From Alphaproteobacteria bacterium (GTDB lineage: Bacteria; Pseudomonadota; Alphaproteobacteria; SP197): a stretch of 20,431 bases of DNA. Each line of letters starts with the position of its first letter. Position 1 is the first letter of the stretch. The DNA lies in the NCBI GenBank assembly GCA_022822575.1, contig JAJEBJ010000347.1, forward strand, positions 1-20,431, in the 5' to 3' direction. This document shows positions 1 through 6,824 of the stretch, in pieces. Position numbers and translations under genes: made by a program. The notes under the pieces are model-generated. The model worked only from the letters and a program-made list of their open reading frames with translations. It was not told the origin of the DNA and searched no databases.

Positions 1-2926
1 CAACCGCGCGCGCGGCGGCGTCCACGAGATCGATGAGGGAAGGGAAGGCGTCGCGAAAGAAGCCGGATACCCTCAGAGTAACATCGACCCGCGGCCGTCC
101 GAGCACGCTGGCGGGCATGATCTCGTAGCCGGTGACACGACCGCTGACGGTATCCCAGGACGGCTGGACTCCCATCAGCGCCAGAGCCTGGGCGATGTCG
201 TCGCCACCGGTCCTCATGGTGGCTGTCCCCCATGCCGACAGTGCCACGGCGCGGGGCCATTCACCGTGATCCTGGAGGTGGCGCTCCACGAGCCGGTTGG
301 CGGACATCCATCCCAGTCGCCATGCAGCGGGCGTGGGCACCGATCGCGTGTCGACCGAATAGAAGTTCCGTCCCGTGGGAAGGACTTCCGGACGGCCCCT
401 TGTCGGGGCGCCTGATGGTCCGGGCTCCACGAACGAGCCGTCGAGTCCGGCTAGCAAGCTGTTGATCTCGTGCGTGCCGCAGGCCTGGAACGCCGGGCGA
501 AGGCGGCTCTCGACATCGTCCATCACCCGTGCCGTCGAGGACCAGGACGGGTCAGGAGAGATCGTGCCGTCGATGAGGGCGAGGGCGAGGCTCTCGAGGC
601 GTTCGAGCGTATCCCCGGTGGTCCGCCACTGTGTTTCGCAGAGTCCGGCGAGCACATCCGGCCGCGGTCCTGCCCATGGAGCGGCAGGCGACATGTCGAG
701 AGGATCGAAGTCGAGCGCGAGATCATGGGCGAGTGCGCGCGTGATCGATTGGCCCGAGCCCCTTCCGTCACCCCGCGGCGCACGCGCCAGGGCAACGAGT
801 GACGAACTGGCAAGGGAACCTTCCGGCGACCGCCCGAAGACGTGCAGACCGTCCCTGATCTGCAGCTCCTTGATCTCGCACAGGTGACCATCGAGCTTGC
901 TCAGTCTCGCCGTCATGTCATCGGCTCCCGTTATGCCGCAGTCCTCCTCGAGACCGCTCTTGGCAAGAAGTGACAGGATATCCGTCGCGATGACCTCAAG
1001 TCGCCTGGGGTCGGTCTGCGAGGCTTCGTAGTACTCGTCGACAAGTCGTTCGAGCGTTTCGAGCTCTCCATAGGCGCCTGCCCGGGCAAGCGGTGGGGTG
1101 AGATGGTCCACGATCACCGCCGACGTGCGCCTCTTGGCCTGGGTGCCCTCCCCGGGGTCGTTCACGATGAAGGGATAGAGATGGGGAAGAGGGGCGAAGG
1201 CTGCCTCGGGAAGGCACGACGATGACAGTGCCAGCGCCTTCCCCGGAAGCCACTCCAGGTTGCCATGCTTGCCAAGGTGGATCACCGCATGGGCATCGAA
1301 CGGCCCCGACAACCACATGTAGAAGGCGAGATAGGCATGAGGCGGGACGAGATCAGGATCGTGGTAGCTCGTGGCCGGATCGATGTCGTAGCCCCGGGTG
1401 GGCTGGATGCCGATCGCCAGATTGTCCCAGCGATGAACGGCAAGCTGGAAGGCGCCGTTCGAGAAGAAAGGATCCTCCTCCGGTTCCCCCCACCGGCCGA
1501 GGACCGTCTCGCGAACATCCGCGGGCAGAGTCTCGAAGCGCTCCCGGTAGGTATGGAGGGGGAGCGTGACATCCGATTGCCGAGGCGTCGGGCCGGCTCT
1601 CCGATTGGTCGGTCCTGCCATCAGCGTCCCGATGAGTTCGGCACCGTCGAAGGGAACGCCATCCACGCGGTATCCGGCACCCTTCATCGCCTCGATGATG
1701 GTGGCTGCCGAGGCCGGGGTGTCGAGTCCGACACCGTTGGCGAGGCGTGAATCCCTGCCGGGGTAGTTGGCGAGAACGATGGCGACACGGCGTTCCCGGG
1801 GAGGTGTGCGCCTGAGGCGCACCCAGTTGCCGGCCAGCCGTGCGGTCCAGGCGACACGGTCGGCGACCGGCTGGTGGGTGACGACACTGATCTCGGTTTC
1901 CTCAAGACGCGGTCCGGGGGCCTTGAAGGAGATGGCGCGGGCGAGAATGCGTCCGTCGACTTCCGGGAGCGCCACATTCATGGCGATGTCACGGGGGGCA
2001 AGGCCGCGTGTGCGCGCCTGCCATTGATCGAGGGTCTCACCGGAGAGGACGACCTGGAGAATCGGGCAATCGGCGTCATCGAAGGGTGAGGGGCCACGAT
2101 CGGCACCCGGACTCGAGACCGCAAAGCCGGTTGCGTTGACGATCACCGCCGGGGGGAAGGTCGCCAGCGTTTCCTCGACAAGGACAGCTGCCGCGGGATC
2201 CTTGAGGCTTTGGCTGTAGAGCGGCAGCGGGTTGAGCCCTTCCTCCTCGAGGGCACGGACAAGGGCATCGACCGGACGGGTGTCACCGGCCTGGACCAGG
2301 GCCCGGTAGAAGTGGATGAGCGCCACGTCCTGTCCTTGGGTCCAGCGTCCGGGGAACGTGTCGCCGGCCACGTCTCCCTCGCCTGGCCAGTAGTATCCCG
2401 CCCGCGGAAACATCGCGGGCGCTCCAGCCGCCCCTTCATGGCCTGCGAGCGCCGCTGCATGAACGAGGACGTTGTCGGCGTTTTCCCGGCCTCCGTGAAT
2501 CAGGTAGCTCCACAACCGGTCATAGTCGGCATCGCCCACGGTCGAAAGGCGGCGAAGCTCCCCATCCTGGCGGTCATCTCCGGGCAGCAGGGCAAGCGCG
2601 ATGCCGTGCTCCTTGGCGGCAGCAGCGATTTCATCGATGCCGTAGCGCCAGTAGGAGGCGCCGCCAAGCAGGCGGACAATGACCACGCGCGCCGGCACGA
2701 TGATGGACTCGACGTAGGTGTCCACCGAAAGGTGGTGACCGAGCTGGAGAATGTTGGCGAGGCGCACCGCGGGAGAACCCGGGGGACGGCGGGCCGCGGC
2801 CGCCGCCAGCATGGCAAGTTCCGTGTCGGCAGCGGAAAGAACGATGATGTCACCGGGGGTCTGACCGAGATCGAGCGCTTCCGTGCCATCCGGGACAACG
2901 CCCGGCTGCGTGGTCAGCAGATGCAT
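1..2926 (-). CDS. cobN: Cobaltochelatase subunit CobN (3' end outside window)
   Basis: CobN is the large subunit of the ATP-dependent CobNST chelatase, which inserts cobalt into hydrogenobyrinic acid a,c-diamide in the aerobic cobalamin pathway in the cytoplasm. The frame is open from an ATG at 2926 to base 1, giving 975 residues of a protein normally about 1,250-1,300 long, so the C-terminal quarter is missing here. The N-terminus (MHLLTTQPG, then DLGQTPGDI and VLSAADTEL) is typical of alphaproteobacterial CobN. The chelatase hallmark HGNLEWLPGK, shared with the magnesium chelatase subunit BchH, is at about residues 554-563. LPTGRNFYSVD and, near the edge, SGFFRDAFPSLIDL are further CobN-type segments. 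The ATG overlaps the cobW stop by one base (TGATG), so translation is probably coupled to cobW. No stop or frameshift was seen in the segments checked. Family assignment is firm; cobS and cobT are not in the window. Confidence 0.96.
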   Translation of the reverse strand, partial: MHLLTTQPGVVPDGTEALDLGQTPGDIIVLSAADTELAMLAAAAARRPPGSPAVRLANILQLGHHLSVDTYVESIIVPARVVIVRLLGGASYWRYGIDEIAAAAKEHGIALALLPGDDRQDGELRRLSTVGDADYDRLWSYLIHGGRENADNVLVHAAALAGHEGAAGAPAMFPRAGYYWPGEGDVAGDTFPGRWTQGQDVALIHFYRALVQAGDTRPVDALVRALEEEGLNPLPLYSQSLKDPAAAVLVEETLATFPPAVIVNATGFAVSSPGADRGPSPFDDADCPILQVVLSGETLDQWQARTRGLAPRDIAMNVALPEVDGRILARAISFKAPGPRLEETEISVVTHQPVADRVAWTARLAGNWVRLRRTPPRERRVAIVLANYPGRDSRLANGVGLDTPASAATIIEAMKGAGYRVDGVPFDGAELIGTLMAGPTNRRAGPTPRQSDVTLPLHTYRERFETLPADVRETVLGRWGEPEEDPFFSNGAFQLAVHRWDNLAIGIQPTRGYDIDPATSYHDPDLVPPHAYLAFYMWLSGPFDAHAVIHLGKHGNLEWLPGKALALSSSCLPEAAFAPLPHLYPFIVNDPGEGTQAKRRTSAVIVDHLTPPLARAGAYGELETLERLVDEYYEASQTDPRRLEVIATDILSLLAKSGLEEDCGITGADDMTARLSKLDGHLCEIKELQIRDGLHVFGRSPEGSLASSSLVALARAPRGDGRGSGQSITRALAHDLALDFDPLDMSPAAPWAGPRPDVLAGLCETQWRTTGDTLERLESLALALIDGTISPDPSWSSTARVMDDVESRLRPAFQACGTHEINSLLAGLDGSFVEPGPSGAPTRGRPEVLPTGRNFYSVDTRSVPTPAAWRLGWMSANRLVERHLQDHGEWPRAVALSAWGTATMRTGGDDIAQALALMGVQPSWDTVSGRVTGYEIMPASVLGRPRVDVTLRVSGFFRDAFPSLIDLVDAAARAV

Positions 2927-3969
2927 CAGGTTGTCCGGCCACCGACGTCGCTGGCGATGGCGTGCCGGTCCATGCCATTGAGACCGATCACGACAAGCTC
3001 GCTGCGCTTCTCCTCGTCCGCTTCCCAGGGCCGGTCATAATACCTCTCGATGCGTGGTCCCACGCCCTGGATGACGTGACGCATGGGTTTGCCGGCAACA
3101 TGCAGGAAGCCCTTGATGCGCAGGATGTCATGGTGCTCTACCGCCGCGAGCAGTGATCCTTCCAGGGCACCGGGATCCGTGATGTGATCGAGGGTGATGG
3201 TGAAACTCGTGAAGTCGTCGTGATCGTGATCGTCGTCCTCGCCGTCATGGTGGGAGGGACGGTTGGCCAGATCATCCTCCGCAGCAGCGCCGATGCCGAG
3301 CATGGCCAGGGGATCGACAACACCTCCGGACGCGGCAATCACCCTCGTTCCGGGTCGGCGATGAGTGTCGACGGTTCGGCGCACCTCTTGCAGCAGCGCG
3401 TCGTCGACAAGATCCGTCTTGTTGAGGACGACCACGTCGGCACTCAGGACCTGTTCCTCGAACACCTCCTCAAGGGGACTTTCGTGATCAAGGTTGGCAT
3501 CGTCGCGCCGCAGACGGTCGACAGCATCCGGGTCGTCTGCGAACCGACCGTCCGCCACGGCCCTCGCGTCGATCACCGCGATGACACCGTCAACGGTCAC
3601 CCGTGTCTTCACCTCGGGCCAGGTGAAGGCCTTGATCAGGGGCTTGGGCAAGGCGAGTCCCGATGTCTCGATGATGATGTGCTCCGGGGGCAGGGGGCGC
3701 TCGATCAGTGTGCGCATGGTCGGCAGAAAGTCGTCGGCAACGGTGCAGCAGATGCAGCCGTTGGCGAGTTCGACGATATCGTCGTCGGGACAGGTCTCCA
3801 GCCCGCAGCCTCGGATCAGTTCCCGATCCACTCCGAGATCCCCGAACTCGTTGATGATGAAGGCAAGCCGGCGTCCGGATGCGGCGCCGGCCAGATGCCG
3901 GATCAGGGTCGTCTTGCCGGATCCCAGGAAGCCGGTGAGGACGGTGGCAGGAATCTTGGCGGCGAACAT
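2926..3969 (-). CDS. cobW: CobW, COG0523/G3E-family GTPase metallochaperone
   Basis: CobW is a G3E P-loop GTPase thought to deliver cobalt to the CobNST chelatase. From the ATG at 3969 the protein has 347 residues, usual for the family. Walker A GFLGSGKTT is at 13-21, the metal-binding CICC motif at 72-75, ETSG at 101-104 and the guanine-specificity NKTD at 183-186. A His/Asp-rich loop (SHHDGEDDDHDHDD) is at about 239-252, followed by the C-terminal CobW domain (ILRIKGFLHVAGKP, VIQGV). The frame extends upstream to a TTG at 4017, but family members begin a few residues before IPATVLTGF, so I prefer 3969. The Shine-Dalgarno here is weak (AGGCGAG), whereas a strong one lies farther upstream in front of the leader ORF that ends one base before this ATG. 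The gene follows a cobalamin riboswitch and overlaps cobN by one base, so B12 repression of both is likely. Confidence 0.95.
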   Translation of the reverse strand: MFAAKIPATVLTGFLGSGKTTLIRHLAGAASGRRLAFIINEFGDLGVDRELIRGCGLETCPDDDIVELANGCICCTVADDFLPTMRTLIERPLPPEHIIIETSGLALPKPLIKAFTWPEVKTRVTVDGVIAVIDARAVADGRFADDPDAVDRLRRDDANLDHESPLEEVFEEQVLSADVVVLNKTDLVDDALLQEVRRTVDTHRRPGTRVIAASGGVVDPLAMLGIGAAAEDDLANRPSHHDGEDDDHDHDDFTSFTITLDHITDPGALEGSLLAAVEHHDILRIKGFLHVAGKPMRHVIQGVGPRIERYYDRPWEADEEKRSELVVIGLNGMDRHAIASDVGGRTT

Positions 3970-3970
3970 G

Positions 3971-4030
3971 TCAGTGATGCTCGCCTGGAATTGCGGCCCG
4001 ACAGCGACAATGAGCAACGTGAACGGACAT
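3971..4030 (-). CDS. Putative 19-aa His/Cys-rich leader peptide
   Basis: An ATG at 4030 opens a 19-codon frame, MSVHVAHCRCRAAIPGEHH, that stops at TGA 3973-3971, one base before the preferred cobW ATG. The G-rich sequence GGAGGGAGGGG at about 4044-4034 is the strongest ribosome-binding site in the leader and is well spaced for this ATG (9 bases from GGAGG), but not for cobW itself. Four of the 19 residues are His and two are Cys. Two readings fit. It may be a translated leader that feeds ribosomes to cobW by termination-reinitiation, or a chance ORF with the G-rich tract serving cobW at a distance. I do not recognise the peptide from any family, and its function is unknown. Confidence 0.4.
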   Translation of the reverse strand: MSVHVAHCRCRAAIPGEHH

Positions 4031-4033
4031 CGG

Positions 4034-4044
4034 CCCCTCCCTCC
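4034..4044 (-). promoter_or_regulatory. Strong purine-rich ribosome-binding site under riboswitch control
   Basis: On the minus strand the sequence GGAGGGAGGGG precedes ATG 4030. It is placed for the 19-codon leader ORF and not for the cobW ATG at 3969, which is 64 bases farther on. It is complementary over six positions to TCTCCC beside the B12 box, making it the likely target of the riboswitch expression platform. This is a direct reading of the sequence; the pairing has not been folded computationally. Confidence 0.5.
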
Positions 4045-4069
4045 GAGGTGCGCTGACCTGTTGTGCCGG

Positions 4070-4245
4070 AACGGGGGAGATCTCCTGACTCCGGGTCATC
4101 GATCCAGGGACTCCTTCCCGGCACCAGGTGCCAGTGGATGTCGTGTCCCGTGTCTCGCCGTTACAGTTGCGGGGGCAGTGCCGGCCTTGGATCCTTTGAT
4201 CCGCACCGGCTTCCCTCGCCTCGTTCCAGGAAGTCGAACCTAGCA
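4070..4245 (-). promoter_or_regulatory. Cobalamin (AdoCbl) riboswitch upstream of cobW-cobN
   Basis: Read on the minus strand, this stretch carries the conserved core of the Cobalamin riboswitch in the expected order. GGGAAGCCGGTG is at about 4215-4204. GGCACTGCCCCCGCAACTGT follows at about 4183-4164, then CCGGGAAGGAG and GATGACCCGG. The B12 box AGTCAGGAGA is at 4090-4081. The aptamer ends about 40 bases before the G-rich ribosome-binding site at 4044-4034. The TCTCCC just after the B12 box (about 4080-4075) can pair with GGGAGG in that site, including one G-U pair, so translational control by sequestering the site is plausible. No U-tract that would suggest a terminator is visible. Element identity is firm; the exact ends and the switching mechanism are inferred. 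Confidence 0.95.
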
Positions 4246-4279
4246 GGCGTGCAGGGGCGGAACAAGCCGGAACAGTCGA

Positions 4280-4888
4280 TCACCGTGGCGAACCCCCGGG
4301 CTCTGAAGCCGGAGACGGGCCGTCCACTGGTGGTCCCTTGAGTACGAGGGGAAGACCGGCTGCCACGAAGATGACGCGTCCGGCGATGGCGCCGATGCGC
4401 TGGTGCATGGTTCCCGACTCGTCACGGAACGTGCGGGCCAGCGCGTTCACCGGAACGATTCCCATTCCCACTTCGTTGGAAACGAGGACGACCTGGCCCT
4501 CGGCCTTGCCGAGCACACGAAGAAGGTCGTCGACATCCCGCTCGGGAGAGCGTCCGGCTGCCATGACGTTGGCGAGCCATACGGTCAGACAGTCGACGAG
4601 CACGGCGCTGCCGGGTGATGTCGCGTTGTCGAGAGCGTCTGCCAGGCAGAGGGGCTCCTCGACTGTCACCCACGCATCGCCGCGCCGACACCGGTGCCTG
4701 CGGATGCGTTCTGCCATCTCCGCATCATGGGCTTCGGCAGTGGCGATGTAGCAGGCGGAAAGCCCGGTGGCTTCGATCTGGCGTTCCGCAAACAGGCTCT
4801 TGCCGGAGTGCGCACCACCGAGCACCAGGCAGACACCGGAGTTGCCCTGGCCCGATGATGGCGTGTAGAGGCCCGATGCTTCCGACAT
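4280..4888 (-). CDS. cobU: Bifunctional adenosylcobinamide kinase / adenosylcobinamide-phosphate guanylyltransferase
   Basis: This enzyme (CobU, called CobP in aerobic producers) phosphorylates adenosylcobinamide and transfers GMP to give GDP-cobinamide in nucleotide-loop assembly. The 202-residue protein has Walker A GGAHSGKS at 24-31, then YIATAEAHDAEM, and a single His in RIRRHR near the position of the guanylylated His of the family. VDCLTVWLANVM, VLVSNEVGMGIVP, LARTFRD and the terminal VAAGLPLVLKGP are also CobU/CobP signatures. A tail of about 15 residues rich in Pro, Ser and Gly follows the usual end. The ATG at 4888 has AAGGGA upstream. The gene lies only about 35 bases before the cobalamin aptamer and is not itself preceded by one. 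It diverges from the dipeptidase gene at 5013. Confidence 0.94.
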   Translation of the reverse strand: MSEASGLYTPSSGQGNSGVCLVLGGAHSGKSLFAERQIEATGLSACYIATAEAHDAEMAERIRRHRCRRGDAWVTVEEPLCLADALDNATSPGSAVLVDCLTVWLANVMAAGRSPERDVDDLLRVLGKAEGQVVLVSNEVGMGIVPVNALARTFRDESGTMHQRIGAIAGRVIFVAAGLPLVLKGPPVDGPSPASEPGGSPR

Positions 4889-4897
4889 CCCGGAATC

Positions 4898-4917
4898 CCT
4901 TCAAGGTGGCCTGAAGG
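4898..4917. repeat. 6-bp inverted repeat in the cobU leader
   Basis: CCTTCA (4898-4903) and TGAAGG (4912-4917) form a perfect 6-bp inverted repeat with an 8-base spacer. On the minus strand the proximal arm contains the AAGG of the cobU ribosome-binding site, so a hairpin in the mRNA would cover it. This may be a small translational control hairpin or chance. Confidence 0.3.
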
Positions 4918-4934
4918 TGTTCAATGGGCGATCC

Positions 4935-4949
4935 TGACAGTCCCTGTCA
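4935..4949. promoter_or_regulatory. Operator-like inverted repeat TGACAG-TCC-CTGTCA
   Basis: A perfect 6-bp inverted repeat with a 3-base spacer lies in the 124-base region between the divergent genes cobU and the dipeptidase. Its size and symmetry suit a dimeric transcription factor. I cannot assign a regulator, and no convincing -35/-10 pair was found around it. Confidence 0.3.
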
Positions 4950-5012
4950 AACCGTCTTGCGGGAGACTTTGCTAAAGTGCCATCGTGACGGGAGAACTCT
5001 GGAGGGTGCCCG

Positions 5013-5576
5013 ATGGCGGCAGCAGGTCTCGTCGAGATCGCACCCCCTTCGTGGGATGTCACGCTGGATCTCGTCTACGGCCAGTCGGACAACTTCACGG
5101 GCAAGGTGATCTATGCCCGTCCTCGCTGTTTCCTCGTGGACGCTGCAGCTACGTGCCTCGAACGCGCCATACGTTTCGCTGGCGAGCAGGAACTGCGTCT
5201 TGTGGTGACCGATGCCTTCCGCCCCTCGGAGGCGCAGTGGAGGCTGTGGGACCACACGCCTGATGACACGTTCCTCGCCCATCCCGAACGCGGCTCGCCC
5301 CACAGCCGTGGCGTGGCCGTCGATGTCACGCTCGAGACCGTCGCCGGCGTGCGCCTTGACATGGGCGGGCCCGTGGACGAACTGACGGAGAACGCGCGTC
5401 ACGATGCACCGGGCATCACGCCCGGGCAGCGTGCCAACAGGCTCCTCCTTCTTGGCATCATGACGGCGGCAGGGTTCGACTGGTACAATGCCGAGTGGTG
5501 GCATTACCAGTTGTTCGATTCGCGCCGCTGGCCGGTGCTTTCGGACAGCGAGGCCGGAACCGGCATTATGTCCTGA
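5013..5576 (+). CDS. VanX/DdpX-type D-alanyl-D-alanine dipeptidase (M15 family)
   Basis: The 187-residue protein is a zinc dipeptidase of the VanX/DdpX group, which splits free D-Ala-D-Ala. Visible active-site features are DAFRPSEAQ with the transition-state Arg at R70, SPHSRGVAVDVTL with zinc ligands H97 and D104, and EWWHYQL with catalytic Glu E161 and zinc ligand H164. Length is close to that of VanX (about 200). No signal peptide is seen, so a cytoplasmic enzyme is expected. The ATG at 5013 has GGAGGG six bases upstream. No ddpABCDF-type dipeptide transporter and no vanH/vanA genes are nearby, so a role in D-Ala recycling or peptidoglycan turnover is more likely than resistance. The next gene begins 52 bases downstream on the same strand. 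Confidence 0.9.
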   Translation: MAAAGLVEIAPPSWDVTLDLVYGQSDNFTGKVIYARPRCFLVDAAATCLERAIRFAGEQELRLVVTDAFRPSEAQWRLWDHTPDDTFLAHPERGSPHSRGVAVDVTLETVAGVRLDMGGPVDELTENARHDAPGITPGQRANRLLLLGIMTAAGFDWYNAEWWHYQLFDSRRWPVLSDSEAGTGIMS

Positions 5577-5628
5577 CCGTTACCGGCCGGTTGATCGTCT
5601 TGTGTGCGCAGGCATACTGGAGACTGCC

Positions 5629-6681
5629 ATGCGATATGCACGGATATTCGCCCTGACAGGGATCATGTGGTGGGGCGCGATGGCATGCACGGACGCCGTC
5701 GTGTCGCTGCCGGCGATGGCGGACGAACCACAGTCCGCGGTGGTGGTTGTCTATCACCGGTTCGGCGAGGATGCCTATCCCTCGACCAGTGTCACCATTG
5801 ATCAGTTTGAACAGCACCTGGCGATTCTCGAGGAGGGTGGATACCAGGTCCTGCCACTCGAGGAGATTGTCAGGGGCCTCGCCGGTGAACGCGAGCTTCC
5901 CGACAGGACCGTGGCCATCACCGTCGATGACACCTACCGGTCCATCCTCACCGAGGCCATGCCGCGATTGCTTGAGCGGGGATTCCCCTTCACCGTCTTC
6001 ATCAACACCGATGCGGTGAACAACTCCCTGTCTTCGATCAGCTGGGATGATGTCCGGGCCATGCACGCCGCCGGCGTCGCCATCGGTGCCCAGAGTGCCG
6101 GTCATGGCCACATGGCGTTCATGGACCGCGGCAGGATCGAGGAAGACCTGGCGCGCATGACATCGGATTTCATCAACCAACTGGGATTCGTGCCGACGCT
6201 GTTTGCCTATCCTTACGGGGAGTTCAGTTCGGAACTGTCCGCCATGCTGCGTGATGTCGGATACGTCGCCGCCTTCGGCCAGCACTCCGGCGTTGCCGTC
6301 GAGGGATCGAACCTGTTCGCCCTGCCGCGCTTTGCCCTCAACGAGCGCTTCGGCACACCGGAGAGATTCAGCACCATCGTCGAGGCGCTCCCCATGCCTG
6401 TCACGGGCTCCCTTCCGCTGGACATGGTCATCCGCAGCGACAGTCCCAACCCGCCCCACATCGGGTTTACGGTCGCCGAATACGTCGGCCCTCTCGACCG
6501 GTTGGCCTGCTTCCCGTCACACGGCGAGGCCGTGCTTGAGATACTGGGCAGGCGCGTCGAAGTGCGACTCGACAGACCCTTCCCTCCGGGCCGCAATCGC
6601 ATCAACTGTACCCTTCCGGCAACCGAGGGTCGCTTCCGCTGGCTGGGTATTCCGTTTCTCGTCCCGGGCGGCGAGGAGTGA
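5629..6681 (+). CDS. Secreted polysaccharide deacetylase (NodB-fold, CE4-like) protein
   Basis: The protein has 350 residues from ATG 5629, which is preceded by CTGGAG. The frame is open farther upstream, but only this start puts a signal peptide at the N-terminus (hydrophobic stretch 6-29, likely cleavage AMA|DE after residue 31). The NodB domain begins with VVVVYHRFGED (38-48). Motif 1 is TVDDTY with D100 and D101, and motif 3 is AYPYGEFS (193-200). Motif 2, normally H-S/T-x-x-H, reads Q-S-A-G-H at 155-159, so the first metal-binding His is Gln. A C-terminal region of about 90 residues (260-350) with two Cys does not belong to the core domain. The protein is probably exported and may de-N-acetylate a glycan, but the Gln leaves catalysis open. 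It is likely co-transcribed with the dipeptidase. Confidence 0.88.
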   Translation: MRYARIFALTGIMWWGAMACTDAVVSLPAMADEPQSAVVVVYHRFGEDAYPSTSVTIDQFEQHLAILEEGGYQVLPLEEIVRGLAGERELPDRTVAITVDDTYRSILTEAMPRLLERGFPFTVFINTDAVNNSLSSISWDDVRAMHAAGVAIGAQSAGHGHMAFMDRGRIEEDLARMTSDFINQLGFVPTLFAYPYGEFSSELSAMLRDVGYVAAFGQHSGVAVEGSNLFALPRFALNERFGTPERFSTIVEALPMPVTGSLPLDMVIRSDSPNPPHIGFTVAEYVGPLDRLACFPSHGEAVLEILGRRVEVRLDRPFPPGRNRINCTLPATEGRFRWLGIPFLVPGGEE

Positions 6682-6824
6682 GCGGGCCTGCCGTTCAGGA
6701 CACGCACAAGCAGGACTGCCCGGTGACATCAGCCTGAGCCCTTTTTCTGTGCGCAGGCAAGGATGACCGGTCTCTCGTTCCGGGAGAAGGGGAGGGGAAT
6801 GCGAAACTGGTTGGCAGGCGGCGG

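Noticed and set aside
3970..4017. TTG start at 4017 for cobW
   Set aside because: It would add 16 residues absent from CobW homologues and lies within the leader ORF. ATG 3969 starts at the family position.
2210..4056. Long plus-strand open frames opposite cobN and cobW (2210-3040 and 3184-4056)
   Set aside because: They are antisense to genes with clear CobN and CobW motifs and show no family features of their own; high GC keeps these frames free of stops.
5013..5576. Vancomycin-resistance determinant
   Set aside because: The VanX-type dipeptidase has no vanH, vanA or two-component genes nearby; chromosomal DdpX-like enzymes in Gram-negatives serve other roles.
5488..5628. Upstream extension of the deacetylase frame to ATG 5488
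   Set aside because: It overlaps the dipeptidase gene and would bury the signal peptide; ATG 5629 has its own ribosome-binding site.
6682..6824. Rho-independent terminator in the 143-base convergent gap
   Set aside because: A CCCTTTTTC run at about 6739-6747 exists, but no stable stem lies directly before it, and the other strand offers only a short CCGG pair.
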